Assembly (NCBI GenBank): GCA_035341665.1
Contig: DAOQVR010000007.1
Location: 62,001-126,000, forward strand
Source: DAOQVR01 sp035341665
GTDB taxonomy: Bacteria; Chloroflexota; Anaerolineae; JAAYZQ01
Direction: 5' to 3'
Length of the DNA: 64,000 bases
Each line of letters opens with the position of its first letter. Positions within the stretch are counted from its first letter, which is position 1. The notes beneath the pieces are model-generated. The model had not been told where the DNA came from. It did no database searches and saw nothing but the letters and a program-made list of their open reading frames with translations. Positions 20,543-33,654 of the stretch are shown piece by piece. A program made the position numbers and the translations under genes.

Positions 20543-20565
20543 GCGCGAGCGCCCGGCGCTCGCGC
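20543..20565 (-). terminator. Strong GC hairpin just after rpoC
   Basis: GCGCGAGCGC (20543-20552) pairs perfectly with GCGCTCGCGC (20556-20565) across a 3-base loop, 11 bases past the rpoC stop. No T-tract follows, so it may be an RNA 3' end or a partial terminator. Confidence 0.5.
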
Positions 20566-20576
20566 AACGTGCCCCC

Positions 20577-25175
<4,599 letters not shown>

Positions 25176-25286
25176 GTCATTCCCTCCTGTGGTCGGTCCG
25201 GAGCTTGGGGTCCGAGGGCCGACGGCTGAACGGCATACCGGTGGACGGCGGGTGGTCATCCCCCAGGGATGGTCAGAGCTGTTGTC

Positions 25287-26162
25287 CTAGCTCTCCGGGA
25301 CCGGGGCATTGTCGCCTGGGGCCGGGCTCGGACGGAGATATCGGATTGTCGTAGCGAGGTGGCGGTGCCCCAGAAGGCGGGCCACCGTCTCTGGGTCCTG
25401 GCTGGTTTCGTAGGCCCTGCGGGCAAAGAGGTAGCGCAGGGCCTGTGTCGTGAGCTCGCTCAGCTGAGCGGCCCTGGCGTAATGACGGAGCAGGCGCTGC
25501 ACCGAGCGGGTGGAGAGCGGGCGGCCGTCGCGGTTGATGAACAAGTGCTCGACGCTCGGCTGGGCTCGCCGGTTCGCAAGGTAGGCGGCCAAGGCAGCGC
25601 TCGCCTGCGCATCGAGCGGGACCGTGCGGTCGGGCACCCCTGTGGTGTCCCGCACGTCGAGCCAGGGCTCGGGTTGGTCGATATGAACGTCGGCGACCCT
25701 GAGCTGGGTGAGCTCGCTCAGCTTCAGCCCTGCGCCCAGGAATGCCTGCATGATGGCCCAGTCGCGCGCCACCCAGCGCCGCCGGCCCTTCTGCACCGCG
25801 CTCTGCAGCCGCTCGACGTCGTCGGCCGTGAGAAATCGTGAGCGCTGAGACACCGTCTCGCTCAGGAGCGAGACCTGGTCGGCCGGGTTGCTTTCGGTCC
25901 ATCCCTGTTCCATTGCCAGGTGATAGAACTTGCGGAGTGCCTGCAAGCGGCGGTTGACCGTGGCCGGAGCATGGTTCCTGCCCTGCTTCAGGAAAATGCA
26001 ATACTCCTGAATGTCGGGTGGTGTCAACTGGAACGGCGAGACACCGCTGCCCCGCGCCTGCTCGGCCCAGCGCAAGAACGCTCTGAGATCGGCCATGTAG
26101 TTCACCACCGTAGCCGGCGCGAGCGCGGAACCGACTAGGTGCGCCTTGAAGTGTGTGAGCAA
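25287..26162 (-). CDS. XerC/D-like tyrosine recombinase homologue with degenerate active site
   Basis: 291 residues with the N-terminal SAM-like DNA-binding domain (1-100) and a C-terminal tyrosine-recombinase fold. Of the conserved R-K-H-R-H-Y set, the first Arg is Lys147 (GAGLKLSEL), the beta-hairpin Lys is not evident, and the His two before Arg II is Gln240 (TTQALRYLF). Arg243, His266 (LLGHRH) and Tyr275 (IRYL) remain. It is therefore probably a poor or inactive recombinase that may still bind DNA. The start is uncertain. TTG at 26162 is used, but the only good ribosome site (AGGAGC, 26190-26185) is 22 bases away; an ATA at 26177 is better spaced but non-canonical. It lies 111 bases upstream of rpoC behind a consensus promoter. 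Confidence 0.82.
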   Translation of the reverse strand: MLTHFKAHLVGSALAPATVVNYMADLRAFLRWAEQARGSGVSPFQLTPPDIQEYCIFLKQGRNHAPATVNRRLQALRKFYHLAMEQGWTESNPADQVSLLSETVSQRSRFLTADDVERLQSAVQKGRRRWVARDWAIMQAFLGAGLKLSELTQLRVADVHIDQPEPWLDVRDTTGVPDRTVPLDAQASAALAAYLANRRAQPSVEHLFINRDGRPLSTRSVQRLLRHYARAAQLSELTTQALRYLFARRAYETSQDPETVARLLGHRHLATTIRYLRPSPAPGDNAPVPES

Positions 26163-26210
26163 CGCTTTGCTGTCTATCTTACTCGCTCCTGGTCAAATGC
26201 GCAGCCAATC

Positions 26211-26238
26211 ATTATATCATTCCCGGATTCCCTGTCAA
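26211..26238 (-). promoter_or_regulatory. Consensus promoter upstream of the recombinase homologue and rpoC
   Basis: Minus strand TTGACA (26238-26233), 16-base spacer, TATAAT (26216-26211). Both hexamers match the consensus fully. I see no other clear promoter before rpoC, so it may drive both genes. Confidence 0.75.
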
Positions 26239-26337
26239 ATCGCCCCGGCTCTTTGGCAGAGTCTCACAATCCTCTCACACGCGCCGCCGGGCCTTGGGAA
26301 CTGCCTGCAGCCGGGCGTTCACTGCCCGTCCGGGCGG

Positions 26338-27460
26338 TTACCGCTCGGCTGCCGGGGCGGGCGTGTGGCCGATTTCGGACTTGAGGTAAGCCTCGATGAA
26401 GCCTTGGATGTCCCCATCCAGAACGGCCGTCGTGTTTCCGGTCTCGTAGTCGGTGCGCAGATCCTTGACCATGTGGTAGGGGTGGAGCACATAGGAGCGG
26501 ATCTGGTTTCCCCAACCGGCCGTGACATGCTTTCCCTTCAGCGAGGCCTGTTCTTCCTCCAGCTTTTGCTGCTCCATGTCGTACAGCCTGCCTCTGAGGA
26601 TGCGCAAGGCAACCTCACGGTTCTGCACTTGCGAACGCTCATTCTGGCATTCGACCACGATACCGGTCGGCACGTGGGTGATACGCACGGCGGTGCTGTT
26701 CTTCTGCACGTGCTGGCCGCCCGCCCCCGACGCCCGAAACACGTCGACCCTGAGGTCGTCGGGCTGGATATTGACCTCGATATCGGACGAAATCTCCGGC
26801 ATGGCTTCAACCAGCACGAAGGACGTGTGCCGGCGATGGGCCTCGTCAAAGGGTGAGAGGCGGACCAGGCGGTGCACTCCGCGCTCGGCGCTCAGGTACC
26901 CGTAGGCGTAGGGACCTTGGACGCCGATGGTCACGCTCTTGTAGCCGGCTTCCTGCCCGCGCAGCGAATCGAGGATCTCGGTCTTGAAGCCGTTGCGCTC
27001 GGCCCAGCGCAGGTACATGCGCATGAGAATCTGGCAAAAGTCCTGCGAATCGGTGCCGCCTGCCCCGGCATGCAGCGCCAGTATTGCAGGGTCGCGGTCG
27101 TGCGGCCCCGAGAGAATCAGCTCGAACTCCTGGTGGTCCACTTCCTGGGAGACCTGCTCGGCCTCCGTCCAAAGCCCGTCTCGGAGGGCTTGGTCTCCGT
27201 CGCCCTCGGACAGGTCCAGGAGCTCCAGCGTGTCGCTTACCCGCCGCCGAATGGTGACCCAGCGCTCCACCTCGGCCGTCAGGCCCGAGATCTCTTGCAT
27301 CGCCGTTTGCGCGGCCCCGGCATCCTCCCAGAAGTCGGGTGCTGCAGATCGCTGCTCCAGCTCCCCCAGCCGCTTTTGCTTGGCAGCCAGGTCAAAGACG
27401 CACCTGGATCTGTTGAATCCGCTCGTCCAGCTCGGTCAGTTTGCTACGCAGCTCTTCCAT
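26338..27460 (-). CDS. prfB: Peptide chain release factor 2 (programmed +1 frameshift)
   Basis: RF2 terminates translation at UGA and UAA. The gene is read as two segments: 22 codons from the ATG at 27460 to CTT (27397-27395), then a +1 shift over T27394, and 351 codons from GAC at 27393 to the stop at 26338, giving 373 residues. The codon-recognition tripeptide SPF lies at residues 202-204 and the catalytic GGQ at 247-249 (SGAGGQHVQ). Without the shift, translation would stop at UGA after 22 residues, which is the usual autoregulation by RF2 levels. GGAGGG precedes the ATG by about eight bases. ftsY lies 33 bases downstream of the ferry point upstream of prfB, on the same strand and promoter. 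Confidence 0.96.
27391..27405 (-). other. Programmed frameshift site of prfB
   Basis: Minus strand reads AGGTGCGTCTTTGAC. CTT TGA C is the conserved RF2 slippery site and the upstream AGGTG acts as the internal Shine-Dalgarno-like stimulator at the usual distance. Confidence 0.95.
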
Positions 27461-27493
27461 ATCCCATTCCCTCCGGGCCGAGCCCGGGTGTCT

Positions 27494-28405
27494 CTACTCA
27501 AAGAGGCCCTCGACGAAGGCGTCTGGATCGAACTCCTCCAGGTCATCCATCGTTTCCCCAGTGCCCACGAACCGCACGGGGAGCCCCAGCTCCTGCGCAA
27601 TGGCAAAGACGATGCCTCCCTTGGCCGTGCCGTCCAGCTTGGCCACGACCACTCCCGTCACTTCGACCGCGTCCTTGAAGTGCCTGGCCTGGGACAGGGC
27701 ATTCTGGCCCGTGGTCGCATCGATCACGAGCAGAGTCTCATGCGGCGCCGCGTGGACGCGCTTGGATGCCACGCCGCGCACTTTGCGCAGCTCCTCCATG
27801 AGGTTGTACTTGGTGTGCAGCCGGCCGGCCGTGTCTATGATCAGCAGGTCGGCCTTGCGGCTCTGGCTGGAGCGGATCGCATCATACACCACAGCGCCGG
27901 GATCGGCGCCCGGCTGCGGGGCGACGATCGGCACGTCGGCCCGTTCCGCCCAGATGCCAAGCTGGTCGATGGCGGCTGCGCGGAAGGTATCTGCGGCAGC
28001 CAGCATGACCCTGCGCCCCTTCTCCTTGTAGTAGCGCGCCAGCTTGGCGATGGTCGTCGTCTTGCCCGACCCGTTCACGCCCACGATCAAGATCACGGTC
28101 AGGAGCCGGGGCTCGTCGACACCCATCGGCGCGGGTGTGCCCAGGATCGACCTCATCTCCTGCTTCAGAAGATCCTGGGCCTGATCGCTCGTCTTGATCT
28201 TGCCCTTGGCTGCTTGGTCGCGGAGCTTGTCGACCAGCGCGATTGTGGTGGGCACGCCCACATCGGCCTGCACGAGGAGCGCTTCCAGCTCCTCCCAGGT
28301 CTCTTCTGTGAGCTTGCCGCCGCCCAGCAGCCCGGCGATCTGACCGAAGAAGGACCGCCGGGTCTTGGTCAGGCTATCGCGTATCTTGTTTGCCCTTCGA
28401 AGCAC
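27494..28405 (-). CDS. ftsY: Signal recognition particle receptor FtsY
   Basis: 303 residues, the short FtsY form without a long acidic N-terminal domain. The N domain (1-95) is followed by the GTPase G domain with GVNGSGKTTT (G1), DTFRAAA, DTAGRLHTK (G3) and the AKLDGTAKGG motif (G4). FtsY docks ribosome-SRP complexes at the membrane Sec machinery. The GTG at 28405 has AGGAG six bases upstream. An in-frame GTG at 28426 would add seven residues. It is upstream of prfB on the same strand (33 bases apart) and has its own promoter. Confidence 0.95.
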   Translation of the reverse strand: MLRRANKIRDSLTKTRRSFFGQIAGLLGGGKLTEETWEELEALLVQADVGVPTTIALVDKLRDQAAKGKIKTSDQAQDLLKQEMRSILGTPAPMGVDEPRLLTVILIVGVNGSGKTTTIAKLARYYKEKGRRVMLAAADTFRAAAIDQLGIWAERADVPIVAPQPGADPGAVVYDAIRSSQSRKADLLIIDTAGRLHTKYNLMEELRKVRGVASKRVHAAPHETLLVIDATTGQNALSQARHFKDAVEVTGVVVAKLDGTAKGGIVFAIAQELGLPVRFVGTGETMDDLEEFDPDAFVEGLFE

Positions 28406-28452
28406 GTTCACTCCTACCTGGGTCACCCTGCGTCTGCACGCTGATTCCTATC

Positions 28453-28481
28453 ATTATACCCCATTCGGAGACGCGGTGCAA
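28453..28481 (-). promoter_or_regulatory. ftsY-prfB promoter
   Basis: Minus strand TTGCAC (28481-28476), 17-base spacer, TATAAT (28458-28453), about 48 bases before the ftsY GTG. Confidence 0.75.
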
Positions 28482-28549
28482 GCCGGGGCTGCCCCACGAC
28501 CTGTGCCGTCGCGCGCCACTTCTCATTCGTCCCATCCTGCTCTCTGTGC

Positions 28550-28555
28550 TAGAAT
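28550..28555 (+). promoter_or_regulatory. -10 element directly before a start codon (leaderless transcript likely)
   Basis: TAGAAT preceded by TGTGC, an extended -10. Only eight bases separate it from the ATG at 28564, so the transcript probably begins at or next to the start codon. No convincing -35 is seen. Confidence 0.5.
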
Positions 28556-28563
28556 CCCCCTTC

Positions 28564-29748
28564 ATGAAAGCCTTTGGCGAAGGGGTGCTCTACGAGCTGT
28601 TCCTGCTCTCCGAGAAAGTTGGGACGTGGTCTGCCTGGCTTCTCGCGCCGGTTGTGTTGGCCCTAATCGCCGGCACGGCCTGGCTGTGGGCAGCCGTGAC
28701 GCCGGCGGCCGCCGCCGGCGGCCTGGCTGCCGGCTTGCTGCTCCTGGCCCTCTCTGCCGGCGACCTGGCCCTCTTCAGGGCCCTGCCACGCCGCGGCCTG
28801 TCTTTCGGTCCGGTTCTTCCCGCCTGGCTTCTCATGGCTGGACTGCGGTGCGGGTTGGGTCTGGCCATCCTGCCGCTGGCTACGCGCCGGCCGGCCGTTC
28901 CGCTCGCGATCCTGGCCGTGGCACAGGTGCTGCTCTTCCTGCTCCTTGCCCACGGGACTCTTGTGGAGCCCTTTCGGCTACAGGTGCGCCGTGTCCGGCT
29001 CTCCAGCCCCAAGCTGGCCAACCCCGGCACGCCGGTGCGCATCGTGCAGCTCTCCGATCTCCACGTGGAGCGGACAACCCCCCGTGAGCGCGCCCTGCCC
29101 GGGCTGGTCCAAGACTTGCAGCCCGACGTGGTCCTGCTGACCGGCGACTACCTCAATACCAGTTACCGCCGCGATCCCAAGGCCCTGTCCGACCTACGGG
29201 CCCTGCTGGCGCAGATCGGGTCGCCGGCGGGCGTCATCGCCATCTGGGGCACGCCGAAGGTGGACTTCCAGGACGTGCTGCGGCCGGTCCTGGAGGAGCT
29301 GGGCATCATCCTGCTCGAAGACCAGGCGCGAGAGGTCATCGTGCGAGACCACCGCCTTTGGCTCATCGGCCTGAACTGCGAAAAGGAGCAGGAGATCGGA
29401 GGCGCCAGGCTGCGCTCGCTCCTGGCCCGGGTGCCGGAGGGGGCCTTCACCATTCTCCTGCACCACTCACCCGACCTGATGCCGGAAGCCGCCAGGCAGG
29501 GAGTGGACTTGGTCCTGTCGGGGCACACGCATGGCGGCCAGTGGTGCCTGCCCTGGTTTGGTGCGCTGCACACCTCCTCCCGCTACTGGAAGCGCTACGA
29601 GGGAGGCTATGTCCGCGAGGGCTCCACGCACCTCTGCGTGAGCCGTGGCCTGGGCATGGAGGGTTTTGGCATGCCCCGCGCCCGCTTCTTCTGCCCACCG
29701 GAGGTGGTCCTGGTCACGCTGGAAGGCACGGACGAGGCCCTCTCCTAG
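28564..29748 (+). CDS. Membrane-anchored calcineurin-like metallophosphoesterase
   Basis: 394 residues. Four or five N-terminal membrane segments (about 20-145) precede a YkuE-type phosphoesterase domain. Metal-binding motifs are QLSDLHVE (DxH), LLTGDYLN (GDxx), the His in FTILLHHSPD and SGHTHGGQ (GHxH). The usual GNHD/E motif is replaced by AIWGTPKVDF, so the Asn ligand and the catalytic His are missing. Known relatives hydrolyse phosphodiesters or lipid phosphates; this substitution makes activity uncertain. No ribosome site is seen, which agrees with a leaderless mRNA. The next gene starts one base after its stop. Confidence 0.85.
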   Translation: MKAFGEGVLYELFLLSEKVGTWSAWLLAPVVLALIAGTAWLWAAVTPAAAAGGLAAGLLLLALSAGDLALFRALPRRGLSFGPVLPAWLLMAGLRCGLGLAILPLATRRPAVPLAILAVAQVLLFLLLAHGTLVEPFRLQVRRVRLSSPKLANPGTPVRIVQLSDLHVERTTPRERALPGLVQDLQPDVVLLTGDYLNTSYRRDPKALSDLRALLAQIGSPAGVIAIWGTPKVDFQDVLRPVLEELGIILLEDQAREVIVRDHRLWLIGLNCEKEQEIGGARLRSLLARVPEGAFTILLHHSPDLMPEAARQGVDLVLSGHTHGGQWCLPWFGALHTSSRYWKRYEGGYVREGSTHLCVSRGLGMEGFGMPRARFFCPPEVVLVTLEGTDEALS

Positions 29749-30501
29749 ATGCACCTTCCGTGGGGCTCCCTGCTGGCCCTTGTGGCGACCCTTTTGCCGC
29801 TGCTGTGGGTGAGGCGCTGGATCACGCTGCATGTGCAGGAGCTGAGCATGCGCTGGATCGGCGACCCCGACGTCGCCCTGGTTCTTTACTTCGTCTTGGT
29901 GCTGCCCGGCGTGGTGATCCATGAGCTGAGCCACCTCCTCATGGCGGTCCTCCTGCGCGTCCGAGTGCGCCGTTTCTCCCTGGGGCCTGTCCGCCGGGCG
30001 CGGGGCGGGCGCGTGTCGCTGGGCTCGATCGAGGTAGCGCGCGTGGACCCGGTGCGCGGCAGCCTGATCGGGGTGGCGCCCCTACTGGCGGGTTCTGCGG
30101 TGATCCTGTTGATCGGCAACCGTGTCCTGGGCATCACCGAGTGGGCAGCGGCATTTCAGTCGACGGACCTGGCGGGGATTGCGGCCGGGCTGCGGGCCAT
30201 CGCCCGGGTGCCCGATTTTTGGCTGTGGCTCTATCTCATCTTTGCCGTCTCGAACTCCATGTTGCCCAGCGAGTCCGACATGCAGTTTGTGAGGCCGGTG
30301 CTGATCTTTCTCGGCATAGCCCTCGTGGTGGTGCTGATCATCACCGGCCTGCCGGCCATCCCCGAGGCCGCGGGCGAATGGGTGGGCCGAGGGGTGGGGT
30401 ATCTCGCCTCTGCCTTCGGGCTGACGCTGGGCGTTGACCTGCTCTTTGTCGTCCTGCTCGGCCTCCTGCTCGGGCTTACCCGGCGCGCCCAGGGACAATA
30501 G
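29749..30501 (+). CDS. Polytopic membrane protein with HExxH, M50-like metallopeptidase
   Basis: 250 residues and about five membrane segments. VIHELSHLLMAVLL (near residues 61-74) places HExxH inside a membrane helix, as in site-2 (M50) intramembrane proteases. The second metal ligand motif (NPxDG or similar) is not clear; SNSMLPSESD near 180 is the best candidate region. The ATG follows the phosphoesterase stop directly, so translation is coupled. The function may be regulated intramembrane proteolysis, but no partner sigma factor is nearby. Confidence 0.72.
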   Translation: MHLPWGSLLALVATLLPLLWVRRWITLHVQELSMRWIGDPDVALVLYFVLVLPGVVIHELSHLLMAVLLRVRVRRFSLGPVRRARGGRVSLGSIEVARVDPVRGSLIGVAPLLAGSAVILLIGNRVLGITEWAAAFQSTDLAGIAAGLRAIARVPDFWLWLYLIFAVSNSMLPSESDMQFVRPVLIFLGIALVVVLIITGLPAIPEAAGEWVGRGVGYLASAFGLTLGVDLLFVVLLGLLLGLTRRAQGQ

Positions 30502-30525
30502 AAGGCCCAATCGAACGAATAGGAC

Positions 30526-30553
30526 TTGCGCATGGTTGTATCTGTGGTAGAAT
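30526..30553 (+). promoter_or_regulatory. Promoter of the subtilisin-like protease gene
   Basis: TTGCGC (30526-30531), 16-base spacer, TAGAAT (30548-30553), 32 bases before the ATG; AGAAGGAGC is the ribosome site. Confidence 0.65.
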
Positions 30554-30585
30554 CTTTCATACATCCCAAGAGAAGGAGCAAGACT

Positions 30586-33477
30586 ATGTCGAACTGGCGA
30601 AGAAGCTGGAACTGGATCGTGCTGGTCGCGCTGGTGCTTGGCCTGGCCCCCATGGCCACGCTGGCTGCGCCCAGCCAACCCGACTGGTCCAAAGTAGAGC
30701 AGTCCGTCATGGCAGCGCTGGAGGCCGACGGTAGGGCGGGCTTCGTGGTCATCCTCACTGCCCAGGCCGACCTCTCCGGCGCATCTGCGCTCAAGAGCAA
30801 GGTCGAGAAGACCACCTACGTCTTCGAGCACCTCAAGGCCGTGGCCGACCAGACCCAGGGTCCGGTCCTGGACTATCTCCGCTCGCAGGATGTGCGGGGC
30901 ACGTCCTTCTACATCGAGAACATGATCGAGGTGCCGGACGCCAGCCGCGCCGTGGTGGAGGGCCTGATCGCCCGGGCCGATGTGGCTTCGATCCTGCCCC
31001 TGCCCACCCCGGAGCTGGACCCCGTCTATAAGGACCTGACGCCGGAAGAGCGCATCTCGGCCATCGAATGGAACATCACCCGGGTCAAGGCTCCCGATGT
31101 GTGGAACATGGGCATCCATGGCGAAGGGATGGTTGTGGCCAGCAACGATACGGGCGTCGACTACACCCACCCTGCCCTGGTTGGCAAATACCGCGGCAAC
31201 CTGGGCGGAGGCACCTACGACCACAACTACAACTGGTGGGACGGCACGAGCGGCTATGATTACCCGCACGACTACGACGGCCACGGCACTCACACCACGG
31301 GCACCATGGTGGGCGACGACGGCGGCGCCAACCAGATCGGCGTTGCCCCCGGCGCCCAGTGGATCGCCTGCGGCGGCCTGGGTGGCACCGACCCCATCGA
31401 CTGCTTCCAGTTCTTCCTGACGCCGTGGGACCTCAATCAGCAGAACCCCGACCCGGCCAAGGCGCCCGACTCGATCAACAACTCCTGGTACGACCCTTCG
31501 GGGTTTGATTACCGGCCCATCATCCAGGCGCTGAACGCTGCGGGGGTTGCCGTCATCAAGTCCGCCGGCAACACGGGCCCCAACTGCGGAACCATCAGCA
31601 ACCCCGGCCAGGTGCCCGAGATCATCGCCACCGCCGCCTTTGCGCAGGGTGATACCATCGCCAGCTTCTCGGCTCGTGGCCCCATGAGCAGCTACGGTGA
31701 GACGATCCTGAAGCCCGAGGTGGCTGCGCCTGGCGTGAACGTCCGCTCGTCGGTGCCCGGCGGCGGCTACGAGGGCGGCTGGAGCGGTACCAGTATGGCC
31801 GCGCCCCACAGTACGGCGCTCGTGGCCCTCATCTGGAGCGCCGCGCCTTGCCTCCAGGGCGATGTGCCCACCACCAAGGAAATCATGATGTGGACGGCCG
31901 AGGCCAAGATCGACGCCCAGTGCCCGCCCTTTGTGGACCATCCCAACGACGTCTGGGGCTGGGGCGTTTTGGATGACCTGGCTGCCGTGCAGTACGCCAT
32001 CGGCTACTGCGGCGGGCTGGGCACCCTCGAGGGAACCGTCACCGATGCTTCCACCTCCGCTCCGCTGGCGGGCGTGGCGGTCAAGGCCCTGGCACCCGGC
32101 GGGTACAACAAGACTGTGACCACCGATGCCGGCGGCTTTTACACCATGGACCTGCCGGCGGACACCTACACCGTCACCGCCACCGCCTATGGCTACGAGA
32201 CAGGCCTGGCCACGGGTGTGGTCGTCGTCGCGGACGTGACCACGGTCCTGGACTTGAGTCTGGATCCGCTCCCGGTCTGGACCGTCAGCGGCTACGTCAA
32301 GGACGCGGTGACCATGGCGCCTCTGGCTGCCACGGTGGAGTTCACCGATGCGCCGGTGCCGCCGGTGAACACCAACCCGGCGACCGGCTTCTATTCGATC
32401 CAGGTCGCCGAGGGCACCTGGCACCTGAAGGCGTCGGCTGCGTCGCACCAGCCGGCCATCGCCGAGGTGGTCGTCGCCGGGAACCTGACCCAGGACTTTT
32501 GGCTGGATCCCCTGCCCTGCATCCTGCTGGTGGACGACGACAACAACGCCCCGGATACCCTGCCCTACTTCACCGCGGCGCTGGATGCCATGGGGCTGGA
32601 CTATGCCGTCTTTGACACCGGCGGCGGCGCAGGCCCGTCGCTCGACGAGATGATGGGCTACAACATGATCTTCTGGTTCTCGGGCGACGTCTTTGGCGGC
32701 ACCGCCGGACCGGGCGCGGCCGACGAGGCCAACCTGGCGGACTACCTGGATGCCGGCGGCAACCTCTTCCTCTCCAGCCAGGACTATCTCTACGACTTTG
32801 GCCTGACACCCTTCGGCCAGAACTACCTGGGGATCGCCTCCTTCACGAGCGACTCGGGTGACGCCACGGGCATCCTCGGCGTCGCGGGTGACCCCATCGG
32901 CGGCGGTCTGGGGCCCTTCTCCCTGACCTACCCCTCCGGCTTCAGTGACTACGGCGACGTCGTCAACCAAGGGGCCGGAGCGTCGCTCGCATTCAAGGGC
33001 AGCAACAACAGCAAGAACCTGGACGTAGACAAGGACGGCGGCGCCTGGAAGACCGTCTTCTTCGGCACCGACTGGGTACCCCTCTACAACAACAACGCCG
33101 CCAACGGCATCACCGTCCTGCAGCGCATCGTCGACTGGTTCGGCGGCTGCGAGCCGCCGGTGCAGACCACGCTGACCTGCGGGACCATCGAGGCGCAGCC
33201 CGCGACGGACCCCTACGGGCGCATCTTGGTCCGCTGGAAGGTGGAGGCGGTTGACGAGAATGCGAGCCCGGTGGGGCTGGTGGTCGTGGATGCGGACCTC
33301 TGGTCGCCGCTGGGCGGGCCCTTCAGCCGCACGCGGTGGACCCACGAGGACGGCTTTGCCCGGTTCCCGTGGGGATCGACTATCTCTGGCAGCTGGGCGA
33401 TCGACGTGACGAATATGACCCTGGCCGGGTACACCTTCGTCGACGGAGCGAACTGCTCGGCATCGGGCAGCTACTAG
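30586..33477 (+). CDS. Secreted subtilisin-like (S8) serine protease, multidomain
   Basis: 963 residues. A signal peptide (to about 28) and a propeptide are followed by the S8 domain with the catalytic triad Asp188 (SNDTGVDYTHP), His233 (DGHGTHTTGT) and Ser403 (GTSMAAPHS). Then come two carboxypeptidase-regulatory-like beta repeats (LEGTVTDASTSAPLAGV near 484; VSGYVKDAVTMAPLAAT near 565), a VDDD domain (about 645-860: ILLVDDDNN, LPYFTAALDAMGL, WFSGDVFGG, GGNLFLSSQDYLYD) shared with the two genes at 7.9-11.9 kb, and a C-terminal domain with DPYG, GGPFSRTRWTH and FPWGSTISGSW. That last domain recurs as the next gene's product. It is an extracellular protease, probably for protein scavenging. 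A strong terminator follows. Confidence 0.92.
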   Translation: MSNWRRSWNWIVLVALVLGLAPMATLAAPSQPDWSKVEQSVMAALEADGRAGFVVILTAQADLSGASALKSKVEKTTYVFEHLKAVADQTQGPVLDYLRSQDVRGTSFYIENMIEVPDASRAVVEGLIARADVASILPLPTPELDPVYKDLTPEERISAIEWNITRVKAPDVWNMGIHGEGMVVASNDTGVDYTHPALVGKYRGNLGGGTYDHNYNWWDGTSGYDYPHDYDGHGTHTTGTMVGDDGGANQIGVAPGAQWIACGGLGGTDPIDCFQFFLTPWDLNQQNPDPAKAPDSINNSWYDPSGFDYRPIIQALNAAGVAVIKSAGNTGPNCGTISNPGQVPEIIATAAFAQGDTIASFSARGPMSSYGETILKPEVAAPGVNVRSSVPGGGYEGGWSGTSMAAPHSTALVALIWSAAPCLQGDVPTTKEIMMWTAEAKIDAQCPPFVDHPNDVWGWGVLDDLAAVQYAIGYCGGLGTLEGTVTDASTSAPLAGVAVKALAPGGYNKTVTTDAGGFYTMDLPADTYTVTATAYGYETGLATGVVVVADVTTVLDLSLDPLPVWTVSGYVKDAVTMAPLAATVEFTDAPVPPVNTNPATGFYSIQVAEGTWHLKASAASHQPAIAEVVVAGNLTQDFWLDPLPCILLVDDDNNAPDTLPYFTAALDAMGLDYAVFDTGGGAGPSLDEMMGYNMIFWFSGDVFGGTAGPGAADEANLADYLDAGGNLFLSSQDYLYDFGLTPFGQNYLGIASFTSDSGDATGILGVAGDPIGGGLGPFSLTYPSGFSDYGDVVNQGAGASLAFKGSNNSKNLDVDKDGGAWKTVFFGTDWVPLYNNNAANGITVLQRIVDWFGGCEPPVQTTLTCGTIEAQPATDPYGRILVRWKVEAVDENASPVGLVVVDADLWSPLGGPFSRTRWTHEDGFARFPWGSTISGSWAIDVTNMTLAGYTFVDGANCSASGSY

Positions 33478-33533
33478 CCGGGTACCGGCGCCGCGCGCTG
33501 AGCGTGGCATGCCGGGCCGAGTAGCACCAAGCC

Positions 33534-33573
33534 AGGCCCTGGGGGCGAGAGCCCCCAGGGCCTGTGGCTTTTT
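33534..33573 (+). terminator. Rho-independent terminator after the protease gene
   Basis: A perfect 13-bp stem AGGCCCTGGGGGC (33534-33546) / GCCCCCAGGGCCT (33551-33563) with loop GAGA, then GTGGC and a T5 tract. It runs straight into the next promoter. Confidence 0.9.
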
Positions 33574-33574
33574 C

Positions 33575-33603
33575 TTGACAGGAAGCACGCTCTGTGCTAC
33601 AGG
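33575..33603 (+). promoter_or_regulatory. Promoter abutting the terminator
   Basis: TTGACA (33575-33580), 17-base spacer ending TGTGC, then TACAGG (33598-33603), an extended -10 type. It drives the 182-residue protein gene. Confidence 0.6.
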
Positions 33604-33654
33604 TAATCATCACGGTTGGCCCGTCGCCACGAGACCGCGGAAGGGAGGTGGGCG

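Noticed and set aside
26163..26337. A mobile element or attachment site around the recombinase homologue
   Set aside because: No flanking repeats, tRNA or cargo genes are seen, and key catalytic residues are missing.
27300..27460. prfB as a pseudogene or as starting at residue 54
   Set aside because: The upstream UGA is the conserved programmed frameshift site, so the gene is intact.
30082..33588. A very long open frame antisense to the subtilisin-like protease
   Set aside because: GC-rich DNA leaves long antisense frames. The plus-strand protein has a signal peptide, catalytic triad and ribosome site; the antisense product has no recognisable fold.
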